Shown here in pieces: positions 34,293 through 42,654 of a stretch of 64,000 bases of DNA (positions are counted from its first letter, which is position 1; each line of letters opens with the position of its first letter). The stretch spans positions 146,178-210,177 of the forward strand of contig CAZEDM010000007.1 of the NCBI GenBank assembly GCA_964511075.1, given 5' to 3'. A program made the translations under genes and the position numbers. Origin of the DNA: CAZEDM01 sp964511075 (GTDB lineage: Bacteria > Zixibacteria > MSB-5A5 > RBG-16-43-9). The notes under the pieces were generated by a model. It was given only the letters and a program-made list of their open reading frames with translations. It was not told where the DNA came from and did not search any database.

Positions 34293-36197
34293 CTAATAAG
34301 CCCATAACCTGATGCCAATTATCCCCCAGTAGCCAAGATATAAGGTCATCCCCAAACAGGCTGAGGAAAGTATAACTGCATATATACGGGCAAACGTTTT
34401 AACCGGTCTAAAAAAACTTCGGAATGCAAAAAAGAGACTCAAAACTGATAATCCAGCGAAAACCAGGGTAGAGATAAAGAATATTATGTTTCGAACAGTC
34501 ATCTGTCCCAACTCAAGTATGGTCTGATTGGCAACCATTACACACCCCAGCACAATAGAAAGCACCGCCAGCAGGGGAGTTATTCTCATCCTCAGATATC
34601 TCGATCTGTTCCTTCTGTTCTTTAATTTTTTGTAAAGGTGAACAGGAATCCAGAAAATTGAATAAGCAATTGAAGAGAGCATAACCATAAATGCACCAAA
34701 AAATAAGACTCGATAGACTAAAGGTTTCCAGCTGGCAGTTCTTTCAAAATAAGAGCCATAAGTTGCATATATCATTCTGCCATCAGTGGTTTCCGTAAAA
34801 ACCCGGCTGCCCACAGGCTGATGTGCCAGTCTGAAAATATTCTGGGACACAGGGATCAAAGGCATTTTACCGGAATCGAAATATTTCTGATAGAGCGTAT
34901 CATTCTCAAATGATATGGTTATTCCCCCCATTAAGATATCCATAAATCTTGCCAGTTGCATCCTGGAACTGCGCAATTCATAATAACCACAGTATTCTTT
35001 GAGCTGATTTTCTGGGACCTGAATTGGTTGAATAGTCGGAGCCTTCGTATTACAAGTCATAAATCGCTCAACCAGGTCAATTATGTCGCTATAAACAAAT
35101 CGACCGAACCTGTTAATCATCACCACGTAACCTATTCCACAGTCCAGGTTATAGGCGTACTCCACGTTGAAACCAGGGACAAGTCCCCCGTGTGCATACC
35201 ACACTTGGTTATCTCTGTATCTTGTTCCGATCCCGAAACTATATCCCCCTTTCACTCCGGCTCTTGCAGCGATAGTGGTCGTAGATCGCCCTACCCTGTC
35301 TAACAGCTTACTCTTAATCAGCTGCTTGTCTCCAACTCTTCCCCGGTTAAGCATAAACTGGAGAAAGAGAGCCATCTCCTTTACAGATGAGTTCATTGCT
35401 CCTGCCGGTTCCTCATAATCGTACCAGTAAGGAACAGGTTTCAAATCATCCCCATAACCTATAGAGAGCAGCTGTTTATTTTCACTGGCTCTTCCAAAAG
35501 AGGAGGTTTTCATACCTATCGGATCCAGGATAACCTGCTTTATATACTCATCATACCTCTGCCCGCACACCTTCTGCATGATGTACCCTGCAAGTGTATA
35601 GCCAGGGCTTGAGTAGCTAAAACGTGTACCCGGCTGCCAGCGCACTTTACGGCAATCAGCTTTATCCTCCAGGGCTTTCTGCAGAGATTTTACTGGCCCT
35701 TCAAAATAGAACCAGTTCAGATGAGAGTCATCAAAGCCGGCTGTGTGCTCAAGCAGATGAACGACCCTGACCGGGTGAGTTTCCTGCCAGGGATTGGTTA
35801 TTTCGATCTCTGGTGCGATCTCTTTTACCGGAGTATCAAGATCAATCCTCCCTTCTTCGATTAATTTAAGAAAACCCAATCCTATAAAACTCTTGGTGCA
35901 GGAACCAATGCGAAATTGAGTGTTCCCTGTTACCGGCTCACCAGTATCCAGGTTAGCCAGTCCAATGCCACCTGCCCAGATAATGGAATCCTTGGACACC
36001 AGAGCTATGGCAACACCCGGTATTTTCTCTATTTTCATTAGACTATCTACTTTTGCTATTAACTCATCAATCGACTCAGGGGTCTCTGTTTTGACATCAG
36101 AACCTACAACTGTTTGCGAATATAAAAATGATAAGACTACAACAAACAGGATCGATAATATCTGAAAATTTTTTGATGGTGTATTTTTTCTTTTCAT
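34293..36197 (-). CDS. Membrane-bound serine hydrolase, class C beta-lactamase fold
   Basis: The 634 residues have an N-terminal signal anchor (about 11-32), a penicillin-binding/beta-lactamase class C domain (about 45-370) and a C-terminal membrane part with four helices (about 490-630). The catalytic motifs are Ser99-x-x-Lys102 in GSCTKSF, FSYSSPGY (YxN replaced by YSS) and WYAHGGLVPGF (third motif HGG). Such proteins are usually D-aminopeptidases or esterases, not resistance enzymes. It is convergent with UPF0282 and transcribed alone. Confidence 0.88.
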   Translation of the reverse strand: MKRKNTPSKNFQILSILFVVVLSFLYSQTVVGSDVKTETPESIDELIAKVDSLMKIEKIPGVAIALVSKDSIIWAGGIGLANLDTGEPVTGNTQFRIGSCTKSFIGLGFLKLIEEGRIDLDTPVKEIAPEIEITNPWQETHPVRVVHLLEHTAGFDDSHLNWFYFEGPVKSLQKALEDKADCRKVRWQPGTRFSYSSPGYTLAGYIMQKVCGQRYDEYIKQVILDPIGMKTSSFGRASENKQLLSIGYGDDLKPVPYWYDYEEPAGAMNSSVKEMALFLQFMLNRGRVGDKQLIKSKLLDRVGRSTTTIAARAGVKGGYSFGIGTRYRDNQVWYAHGGLVPGFNVEYAYNLDCGIGYVVMINRFGRFVYSDIIDLVERFMTCNTKAPTIQPIQVPENQLKEYCGYYELRSSRMQLARFMDILMGGITISFENDTLYQKYFDSGKMPLIPVSQNIFRLAHQPVGSRVFTETTDGRMIYATYGSYFERTASWKPLVYRVLFFGAFMVMLSSIAYSIFWIPVHLYKKLKNRRNRSRYLRMRITPLLAVLSIVLGCVMVANQTILELGQMTVRNIIFFISTLVFAGLSVLSLFFAFRSFFRPVKTFARIYAVILSSACLGMTLYLGYWGIIGIRLWAY

Positions 36198-36377
36198 TTT
36201 AATCTCCCTTCACTGGCTAAGTTAAGCTATCTATTCCCTCTCGGTTTAGAAAATAATTCAAACCCATAAATAAATTCCCTGCCCTTTAGATTAGACTGAG
36301 CAGGTTATGAATTGTTTCAAAAAATAACCCGCATAGTAGTGGCTTAATCCAGTAAAGCTCAAGGAATTGAATTCCTC

Positions 36378-36405
36378 TTTACAAAAAATGTTTCACATAT
36401 AATAT
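36378..36405 (+). promoter_or_regulatory. Promoter of the DUF763 gene
   Basis: TTTACA (36378-36383), 16-bp spacer and TAATAT (36400-36405), about 20 bp upstream of the ATG at 36426, which is preceded by AGAAAGG. Confidence 0.5.
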
Positions 36406-36425
36406 TTAAGAGAAAGGTCAAATAT

Positions 36426-37499
36426 ATGAGAACCGGAATAGCCCATCTGCCCTTGCACGGTGGAAAAGCGCCAGCCTGGCTTTTCCAGAGGATGAAAAAG
36501 CTCGCCCGTGAAATTACTATAATCATAGTATCTGATTTTGGAGCAGAGGAATTCCTGAAAAGAATCTCTGACCCTTTCTGGTTTCAGTCCTTTGGCTGCG
36601 TCTTGGGATTTGACTGGCACTCCTCCGGGGTCACCACCACCGTGGGAGGGGCTCTGAAAGAAGGATTGAAGGGCTTAGAGAAGGAGCTGGGCCTGGTTAT
36701 TGCAGGAGGTAAGGGGGGAACCTCAAGAAAAACCCCTTCAGAGATCGAGACTTTCGGTGAGGTTTTTTCTTTTCCCCAGGAGAAAACAAATAATCTGGTA
36801 TATGCCTCAAAGATGAGCGCCAAGGTCGACACCTCTGCCCTGCAGGACGGGTTTCAGCTCTATCACCATAATTTCGTCTTCACCCGAAAAGGAGACTGGG
36901 CAGTTTTCCAGCAGGGGATGAATCCGAATCTAAAAGCTGCACGGAGGTATCACTGGCTCTCTTCTTCTTTAAGGGATTTTATAGAAGAACCCCATACAGC
37001 CATCTGCACGGAGAAAAAGTCAACTGCATTGGACTTGACTGCCAGGAAGAGCAAATCTGCTAAAAACCTGAATGTAAAACTAATCAGGGATAATTTTCCA
37101 GAATTATTGAGCGATTTGAAAAAATTAGATACTTTGACTTTGCCAAAGTCCCATCCCATCTATCCGGTGAATTTTGATGTCAAAAGACTGGACAAAATCT
37201 TAAGAAGCATAAAGGAAAGAGAACCCGGGGATTTTGAAAGACTGCTGGGCTTATCCGGGGTAGGTCCCAAAACTATCTTAGCCTTGACTTTGATCTCAGA
37301 GTTAATCTACGGCGCCAAACCCTCCTGGAAAGACCCTGCCAGGTATTCCTTTGCCCATGGGGGAAAGGATGGCTATCCCTACCCGGTTCAAAAGGAAACC
37401 TATGATCAGTCCATTGAGATTCTGAGCAAGGCTATCAATAAGGCAAAGATCGAGAGGTCGGAAAAAATAAAAGCTTTAAAGGCGTTAAGTAAAAGGTAG
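36426..37499 (+). CDS. DUF763 family protein
   Basis: A 357-residue protein that matches the DUF763 family: MRTGIAHLPLHGGKAPAWLF, WHSSGVTTTVGGALKEGL and GGKGGTSRKTPSEI at the N-terminus. Later are KVDTSALQDGFQLYHHNF and a helix-hairpin-helix-like GLSGVGPKTILALTLISELI (about 270-290). The last suggests binding to nucleic acid. The family is frequent in archaea and thermophiles and its activity is unknown. It has its own promoter. Confidence 0.88.
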   Translation: MRTGIAHLPLHGGKAPAWLFQRMKKLAREITIIIVSDFGAEEFLKRISDPFWFQSFGCVLGFDWHSSGVTTTVGGALKEGLKGLEKELGLVIAGGKGGTSRKTPSEIETFGEVFSFPQEKTNNLVYASKMSAKVDTSALQDGFQLYHHNFVFTRKGDWAVFQQGMNPNLKAARRYHWLSSSLRDFIEEPHTAICTEKKSTALDLTARKSKSAKNLNVKLIRDNFPELLSDLKKLDTLTLPKSHPIYPVNFDVKRLDKILRSIKEREPGDFERLLGLSGVGPKTILALTLISELIYGAKPSWKDPARYSFAHGGKDGYPYPVQKETYDQSIEILSKAINKAKIERSEKIKALKALSKR

Positions 37500-37500
37500 G

Positions 37501-37563
37501 GCAAGGTTTCAACCTTGCTTTCTCCGGTAACCTACTTTGCCCTCAAGGTGGGTGTAGGTTACC
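37501..37563. repeat. Two hairpins between convergent genes
   Basis: GCAAGGTT-TC-AACCTTGC at 37501-37518, then outer arms GGTAACCTAC and GTAGGTTACC at 37526-37563. They follow the DUF763 stop directly and may serve as terminator-like structures, though no T-run follows. Confidence 0.55.
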
Positions 37564-37621
37564 TTACCACTTTAAGGCTGAGGTAAAATTTTCTCACCAG
37601 CCGGGCATTTTCAAAATTTTC

Positions 37622-38134
37622 TCATTTCCCCCTGATAGCCTCGCATAAAGCCAGAGGATTATTGGAGGTCAAAGCGTAGACCTTCCCCTTTGTCTTTATC
37701 CTTACCCCTTTTCCAAAACGGGTGTTATAACAGATGGTCCCGTCTAAGCCCCTGCGGATACCGATGCCCGAATACTTTATGAAGGTGATCTCGGTCTTCT
37801 CGCAGGATATAATATCTGCTAACAGGAATCTCTTCTTGAAAATCCCGAATCCGAACTCCAAAAATCTACCCTGAACCCTGATCTCCAAACTGCGGAAATT
37901 GACATACATAAAAATGAGAAGCAAGCCTATAACAATCAAAAGAGGAGTAAGCCATAAGGGGGTTTCAGGGTCTTTTGGAGATAAAACCAAGCCCAAGAGG
38001 ATCCCGCCAATTCCGATGATAAAAAGATATTTGACCCACCAGACCAGGTCCTGTTTTTCTTTATAGTACATAAAGTTGGTCCGCTGACCTGATTTTAAAG
38101 ATAACGCTTTTTTAACTTGACACAAGGGTTTCAT
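37622..38134 (-). CDS. Membrane protein with PH-like domain, unknown function
   Basis: Up to 170 residues; the second Met (ATG at 38071, MYYKEKQDLVWWVKY) is a possible start, giving 149. Two transmembrane helices (FIIGIGGILLGLVLS and PLLIVIGLLLIFMYV) are followed by a bacterial PH-like beta domain (RSLEIRVQGRFLEFGFGIFKKRF, DIISCEKTEITFI). It resembles small YdbT/PH-domain membrane proteins. Neither start has a clear ribosome-binding site. No function is assigned. Confidence 0.65.
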   Translation of the reverse strand: MKPLCQVKKALSLKSGQRTNFMYYKEKQDLVWWVKYLFIIGIGGILLGLVLSPKDPETPLWLTPLLIVIGLLLIFMYVNFRSLEIRVQGRFLEFGFGIFKKRFLLADIISCEKTEITFIKYSGIGIRRGLDGTICYNTRFGKGVRIKTKGKVYALTSNNPLALCEAIRGK

Positions 38135-38235
38135 CTAATTAAGATGATCTCGAATTATGATAGGCAGAAGCCACCCAGATTCACTGGATGGCTTTTTAAA
38201 TTTTTACGAGTCCGGAACCACTGGAAAGGAGATTT

Positions 38236-38886
38236 ATGAAATATTATGTAACCCAGAACGACCTTAAGGAGAAAACCAAAATCTGGCTTAAAAAGATCTC
38301 ACCCTACAATACTCATAAGCTGAAGCTGAATTTGAAAAGAGCTGCCCTTTTGGTCATCGATATGCAAAGTTTCTTTTTGGAGCCTGATTCTCCAAGCTTC
38401 ACCTGCGGCGGCTTGGCTGTTCTTCCCAATGTAAAGGAATTGATAAGCTTTTTCCGCAGTCGTAAAAGGCCTGTTATCTACACCTGCCACGTCCATCATC
38501 CGGATGGAATAGATGCGGGAATAATGGGCTGGTGGTGGGAGGGGATGTGCGTGGAAGGAACAGAGGAGGCTAAAGTCTATCCGGAGATAGAGCCTTTGCC
38601 CGGGGAGAAGATAATCTATAAACATCGCTACAGTGCCTTCTATAACACTGATCTGGAGACGATCCTGCGCTGCTTGAAGATAGAGGACCTGGTTATATCC
38701 GGAATAATGACCAATATGTGCTGTGAATCCACAGCCCGGGATGCCTATTTCAGGGACTATCGTATTAAATTCTTGGCTGATGCCACCGGGACTGTTACTG
38801 AGGAGATGCATCTTGCTACTTTATTAAATCTATCTTTTGGCTTTGCGGATGTCTGCACCACTAAAGAAGTACTTAATGAGAAATAA
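38236..38886 (+). CDS. Isochorismatase-family cysteine hydrolase
   Basis: The 216 residues fit the cysteine hydrolase family (nicotinamidase/isochorismatase). The catalytic triad is Asp in LLVIDMQSFF, Lys in IIYKHRYSAF and Cys in GIMTNMCCESTARDAYF. TATGTVTEEMHLATL follows as usual. AAAGGAGATTT precedes the ATG at 38236. The substrate is uncertain; nicotinamidases keep a metal site DxHxxH, which is not obvious here (THVHHPDG is present), so a carbamoyl- or isochorismatase-like role is possible. Confidence 0.88.
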   Translation: MKYYVTQNDLKEKTKIWLKKISPYNTHKLKLNLKRAALLVIDMQSFFLEPDSPSFTCGGLAVLPNVKELISFFRSRKRPVIYTCHVHHPDGIDAGIMGWWWEGMCVEGTEEAKVYPEIEPLPGEKIIYKHRYSAFYNTDLETILRCLKIEDLVISGIMTNMCCESTARDAYFRDYRIKFLADATGTVTEEMHLATLLNLSFGFADVCTTKEVLNEK

Positions 38887-38889
38887 GCA

Positions 38890-38917
38890 GTAGGGGCTCA
38901 AATTCTTGAGCCCTTAC
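38890..38917 (+). repeat. Palindrome GTAGGGGCTCAA/TTGAGCCCTTAC
   Basis: A 12-bp stem with 4-nt loop starting 3 bp after the stop of the cysteine hydrolase gene and followed by ATTTTG. It may act as its terminator. It is a member of the shared-outer-arm palindrome family. Confidence 0.65.
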
Positions 38918-39036
38918 ATTTTGTGCATGCCATCCACCTGAGGCGGACTGCTCTGGTAAGGTGAAACCAGAAACACATCCATCAAGTTAAGAACCTGACG
39001 GACACGAGTTCATTGTCTGCTCTGCCATTTTAATCC

Positions 39037-39066
39037 TTGACAAAAAGAAAAGGTATGTTCTTATTA
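39037..39066 (+). promoter_or_regulatory. Promoter of the glycosyltransferase gene
   Basis: TTGACA (39037-39042), 18-bp spacer, TTATTA (39061-39066), about 30 bp upstream of the ATG at 39098. Confidence 0.5.
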
Positions 39067-39097
39067 AAACTCGATTTTAGAAAACGTTTTCAGTCAA

Positions 39098-40210
39098 ATG
39101 AAGAAAAAATATAAAATTCTTTTCTTGAATTCCATTCGCAAAAACGTATGGGGGGGTGGCGAAAACCTGATTTACAACTTCGCCATTCATCTTACCCGAA
39201 AAGGTCATAGGATCTGGGTTGCTGGCAGAAAAGATAGCGAGTTTTTGAGACATTTTTCGGAAATAGAAGTCGGTCTGCTCCCCTTGAAAATCAGAGGAGA
39301 TTTCGACCCCTTTACTATTTCCCACTTGTATCGATTGATATCCAGAGAGAAGATAGACTTCATCTGGGTGAACTTCAACAAAGATTTAAGACTGGGAGGG
39401 ATTGCAGCCAGGTTAAAACGCAGGCCCAAAATAATCTGGGGAATGGGAGTGCTTTTGCCTGAGACCTCCTTGATTCATAAAATAACCGGAAGATTTCTGC
39501 CGGATAAAATCGTAGTTCCCAGTCGTAGCCTTAAAAATCAGCTTAAACCATTCCCCTGGCTAAGGCCGGATAAAATCAAGGTCATCCTTAACGGAATTGA
39601 TCTTTCCTGTTTCGACTTGGATTTGAGGAAGGCAAGAGAGAAGCTTTTTCAAAACTTCAACCTCGACCCCAAACAGTTCCTGATAGGAGTTCCTGCCAGA
39701 TTAGTTAAAGCCAAGGGACATATTTTCCTACTACAGGCAATACCGGAGATAGTAAAATTATTTCCGGATACAAAATTCTTTTTTGCCGGAGAAGGTTCGG
39801 AGAAAGAACATCTGAAGGACTTGGCTCACCAGTTGAATCTGGATAATCATGTCATCTTCGCCGGCTATGTCAGGGAGATATTTGAGACCATGGCTGGTTT
39901 TGATCTTCTGGTCCTGCCTTCGATCATTGAGCCTTTCGGACTGGTTTTAGCTGAGGGTATGGCTTTAAAAAAACCGATTGTTGCTACCCGGGTTGGGGGT
40001 ATCCCCGAAGTAGTGGAGGATAAAAAAACCGGTTTTTTGGTCCCTCCTGCTGACTGTCATTCATTAGCCCAGGCTGTTATCACCCTGCGTGAGGACAGAA
40101 ACTTGTCCTCACGCTTGGGAGAAGCAGGCAGAAAAAGGGTAGAAAGATTTTTCTCCCTGGAGAAGACGATAATAGAAATCGAAACCCTTTTGGATGAAAT
40201 GTCAGAATAA
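39098..40210 (+). CDS. GT4-family glycosyltransferase
   Basis: A 370-residue GT-B glycosyltransferase. The N-terminal part has NVWGGGENLIYNFAIHL. The C-terminal nucleotide-sugar domain has VLNGIDLSCFD, GVPARLVKAKGH, FFAGEGSEKEHL, VIFAGYV and the EX7E motif in PSIIEPFGLVLAEGMA, followed by VGGIPEVVEDKKTGFLV. It most likely transfers a sugar in LPS core or surface glycan assembly. Donor and acceptor are unknown. It is convergent with the DUF1573 pair. Confidence 0.93.
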   Translation: MKKKYKILFLNSIRKNVWGGGENLIYNFAIHLTRKGHRIWVAGRKDSEFLRHFSEIEVGLLPLKIRGDFDPFTISHLYRLISREKIDFIWVNFNKDLRLGGIAARLKRRPKIIWGMGVLLPETSLIHKITGRFLPDKIVVPSRSLKNQLKPFPWLRPDKIKVILNGIDLSCFDLDLRKAREKLFQNFNLDPKQFLIGVPARLVKAKGHIFLLQAIPEIVKLFPDTKFFFAGEGSEKEHLKDLAHQLNLDNHVIFAGYVREIFETMAGFDLLVLPSIIEPFGLVLAEGMALKKPIVATRVGGIPEVVEDKKTGFLVPPADCHSLAQAVITLREDRNLSSRLGEAGRKRVERFFSLEKTIIEIETLLDEMSE

Positions 40211-40211
40211 T

Positions 40212-40240
40212 AAAAAAAGCTCTGTCTGAAAAGACAGAGC
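40212..40240 (-). terminator. Terminator of the DUF1573 gene pair
   Basis: On the minus strand GCTCTGTCT, a TTTC loop and AGACAGAGC are followed by TTTTTTTA, a perfect rho-independent terminator 25 bp after the stop at 40266. On the plus strand an A-run comes before the stem, so termination of the glycosyltransferase gene is less clear. Confidence 0.85.
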
Positions 40241-40265
40241 CTTGGATTTCGATAATCCCAATCTT

Positions 40266-40994
40266 TTATTTTCTCTGGGAGGTAACGGGAGCACCCTGAT
40301 AGACTAAAGGTATTGTAATTCTGGCCTTCTCCTTTCCCTCCAACTCCAAAGTAAAGGATGTCTTAATCCCCTCCTCAGGCAGCTTTTTATCTGGCTTTAC
40401 CTTGACCTTCAAAGACTTTCCTGGTTTTAATTTTTCCCCCAGCTTGACTTTGAAATGCTCATCAGGATAATCAATCAGGGAGACCTTGAATTTCTCCTCG
40501 CCTGTATTCTTCAAATAAAGTTTTTTCTCCTTAGGCTTTTCCCCCTGAGCCACTGTGAAATCTAAAATCGAGGGGGATAACTCTACCTGGAAGGTTGTAT
40601 CGATATTGGGCACTACCTGAGCATGCAGGTTAATCCTTTTGGCCTGAGTAGCAGTATCTGCACAAGATATGGTAGCATATTTACTTACCCTCCCCGGGGT
40701 AATTCCTGAATGATAACTTACCACGAGTTCTGTGCTATCACCGATAGCCAGCTCCGTCTTTTCTAAGGGAGCTTTGGTGCACCCTCAGGCAACCCTGACA
40801 GATAAGCCTTTGAGGGTATCGGTACCTACGTTCTTTATCCAGAACTTGTGGTAGATAAAGGAATTCTGCGGAATTCTGCCCCAATCCCAGTTTAGCTCGG
40901 AAACTTTTAACTCTGGAGAACCTGCCATGGAAAAAACAGGAAACAACAGGCAGATCAGAAAAAAACTCAAACCCGTAATTATACTCTTCTTCAT
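40266..40994 (-). CDS. Exported DUF1573-type protein with in-frame UGA (candidate selenoprotein A)
   Basis: ATG at 40994 stands after GGAGGAGGTGAAA. It starts a signal peptide (MKKSIITGLSFFLICLLFP) and an Ig-like DUF1573 domain (LNWDWGRIPQNSFIYHKFWI, NVGTDTLKGLSVRVA). At 40785-40787 the frame reads TGA, then continues GCTKAPLEKTELAIGDSTEL without further stop to TAA at 40266, giving 242 residues with the UGA at position 70. In ordinary DUF1573 proteins this site is the first Cys of CGCT, so selenocysteine (UGCT) is the best reading. The C-terminal half is a second beta-sandwich (SPSILDFTVAQG, LYLKNTGEEKFKVSLIDYP). A possible stem-loop starts 11 nt after the UGA. Alternative: a pseudogene split in two ORFs. 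Confidence 0.75.
40732..40787 (-). promoter_or_regulatory. Candidate bacterial SECIS region, gene A
   Basis: Reading on the minus strand from the UGA (40787-40785), 11 nt precede AGCTCC, which pairs with GGAGCT (stem 40750-40773, 12-nt loop that can close further by CTT/AAG). A second perfect hairpin, GCTATC-GGT-GATAGC, is at 40734-40748. The distance from UGA to the first loop, 17-20 nt, lies inside the range described for bacterial SECIS elements. The second hairpin is slightly too far for a classic one. Confidence 0.5.
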
Positions 40995-41092
40995 TTTCAC
41001 CTCCTCCGCGGAAAAAGCCTGTTTATAATTATCTACGAAATCTCCTCCAAGAATTTAAGGATAAAATGATGGCAAAAAGGTGCCATTGTATT

Positions 41093-41815
41093 TTATTTCC
41101 CCTTAACCGGTAATGCTGTCTCTTTTTTGATCGGAATGGTTATCCTGAACTCCTCCTTACCTTTAATCTTTAGAGTGACTGAACCCTTTACTGTTCCAGG
41201 AGGCAAGCTCTTAACCGGTTTTACCTTCAGCTGTATTTCATTCTTAGGCTTAAGGGTTGTACTGCTTAACTTCACCTGGAAAAGCTTTCTGGGGTAATCC
41301 AATATCTCCAGCTCATATTCTTCCTCTCCGGTATTCCTAAACTCAACCTCCTGTTCTTTTGCCCTCCCTCCATCTTCCTGAAGGAACTCCAACCTATAAG
41401 GGGTATAAGTCAACTCAAGCAACGTATCCGGCTTGGGATTAACCTCGGCGGTTATCTCCAGCCTGTTATATCCGGAGGCGATATCACTGGAGATTATCTC
41501 AACATATTTCCTCTCCCTGGATACCGAGATCCCGGTATAGTAACTTATCTCTAACTCAGTGCTATCACCGATAGCCAGCTCCGTCTTTTTCAGTGGAGCC
41601 TTGGTGCAGCCTCAGGGTGTTTTAACATTGATATTTTCCAGGGTATCAGTCCCCAGGTTCCTAATCCAGAAAGAATGCGTCACCGTAGCGTTCTGGGGAA
41701 CCCTGCCGAAATCCCAGACCCTTTCAGAGAAATCGATCTTGGGTGTTCCAGCCAAAGAAAGAGAGTAAATTAAAAAGAGAAAAAGCACCAATAAAAATAA
41801 GCCTTTCAGCTTCAC
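41093..41815 (-). CDS. Exported DUF1573-type protein with in-frame UGA (candidate selenoprotein B)
   Basis: The paralogue of the downstream gene. GTG at 41815 follows AAGGAGGCAAA and starts a signal peptide (LKGLFLLVLFLFLIYSLSLA), then TPKIDFSERVWDFGRVPQ and NLGTDTLENINVKTP. At 41612-41614 the frame reads TGA and continues GCTKAPLKKTELAIGDSTEL to TAA at 41093, 240 residues with the UGA at position 68. Both paralogues have exactly 173 codons after the UGA including the stop. The C-terminal domain (LTYTPYRLEFLQEDGG, VEFRNTGEEEYELEILDYP) is intact with no frameshift. It is the first gene of the pair, 92 bp apart from the second. A thiol/selenol redox role outside the cytoplasm is inferred from the U-x-C motif. 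Confidence 0.75.
41559..41614 (-). promoter_or_regulatory. Candidate bacterial SECIS region, gene B
   Basis: After the UGA (41614-41612), 12 nt lead to GCTCC pairing with GGAGC (stem within 41578-41599; loop can reduce to GAAA). The second hairpin GCTATC-GGT-GATAGC is at 41561-41575. The block 41559-41589 is identical, all 31 nt, to 40732-40762 in gene A. Confidence 0.5.
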
Positions 41816-41879
41816 TTTGCCTCCTTAAATCTTAACCATATTATAACTTATAGATAATTTTTGTCAACTGTTTTCTAAT

Positions 41880-42272
41880 TCAGACCTTTCTTTAAGAATC
41901 GGTTCTCTCCAACAATTCTTTTACCCTCACCTCTATATTTTTCCTTGCTTCTCTGAATTTATCTATTGATTCTCCCCTTAGGGTTTTCTATTTGCCACTC
42001 AATCCTCTGTTTGGCTGGCACAAAAGGACATACATCTCCACAGCCCATACTAATGATATAGTCAAAATCTTTATAGGGAAGCTCATTACCCCTTCGACCT
42101 TTGGTTGGGGATATCAATCCCCTTTTCTCTCATCACCTCAACTGCTAATCCATTCACTTTTCCGGAGGGGCTTGAGCCGGCACTGAGAGGTTCAATTCTA
42201 TCTTTCTCGTAGAACCTGAAAAAACTCTTGACAGATCGGCAGGAGATAGGCTTACTTATACAGAGAAAAAAT
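41880..42272 (-). pseudogene. Decayed arsC (arsenate reductase) copy
   Basis: On the minus strand, broken frames still read SCRSVKSFFRFYEK, SAGSSPSGKVNGLAVEVMRE, KGIDIPNQRSKG, then after a frameshift ELPYKDFDYIISMGCGDVCP and FVPAKQRIEWQIENPKG, and after another shift a worn C-terminus. These match the intact arsC at 46332-46724 segment by segment. The active-site loop is altered (CISKPISCRS instead of CVNNSCRS). At least two frameshifts and an in-frame stop show it is not functional. Confidence 0.85.
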
Positions 42273-42274
42273 TT

Positions 42275-42480
42275 CGGAGAAAAGCTCTCTTTAACTGAAC
42301 TGGTTGGTTGCCATATTTTCCGGCATTCATTCGTAACGCACTTGCTTGAAGAGGGTTATGACATTCGCATAGTTCAAGAGTTACCAGGTCATAAGCACGT
42401 CAAGACGACCATGATTCATACTCATGTTTTAAACCGTGGAGGGTGTGCATCCCCATCGACTCTTTATAGAAGGAGCGCAG
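42275..42480 (+). pseudogene. Tyrosine recombinase C-terminal remnant
   Basis: The plus strand reads HIFRHSFVTHLLEEGYDIRI, VQELPGHKHVKTTMIHTHVL and NRGG. This is the C-terminal active-site region of a phage/integron-type tyrosine recombinase: the HxxR motif and the GHK motif are kept. The catalytic tyrosine, normally IYTHVLNRG, is replaced by His (IHTHVLNRG), and the N-terminal two thirds are absent. It directly abuts the arsC pseudogene. It is a dead relic of a mobile element. Confidence 0.8.
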
Positions 42481-42485
42481 CAGAA

Positions 42486-42506
42486 TATTATATAGAAACT
42501 ATATAA
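42486..42506. repeat. AT-rich palindrome after the recombinase remnant
   Basis: ATTATATAG-AAA-CTATATAAT is a perfect 9-bp stem with 3-nt loop. A related GAAACTATATA occurs near 42615. The stretch 42507-42654 holds no gene I can support. Confidence 0.5.
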
Positions 42507-42654
42507 TACCCTTTGTAGATCAAGTTAACCGGATTATCTTATTGGAAGAGTGAGACTTAAACTTCGTCGCAATACAGTGTGTCATATTGTAGTTTGCGGC
42601 CAACAGATCTTATGAAGAAACTATATATGATTTAGTTAGCTGGAGAACAGCATT

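Noticed and set aside
40266..40724. A separate short gene starting at GTG 40724
   Set aside because: It has no ribosome site and continues in frame from the exported N-terminal part through the UGA, so it is the second half of one gene.
41093..41422. A separate short gene starting at TTG 41422
   Set aside because: Same reason: it is in frame with the signal-peptide part upstream of the UGA and homologous to the neighbouring protein throughout.
42510..42650. Integron attC site or gene cassette near the recombinase remnant
   Set aside because: GCGGCCAAC near 42600 vaguely resembles a core site, but there is no paired inverse core or cassette array.
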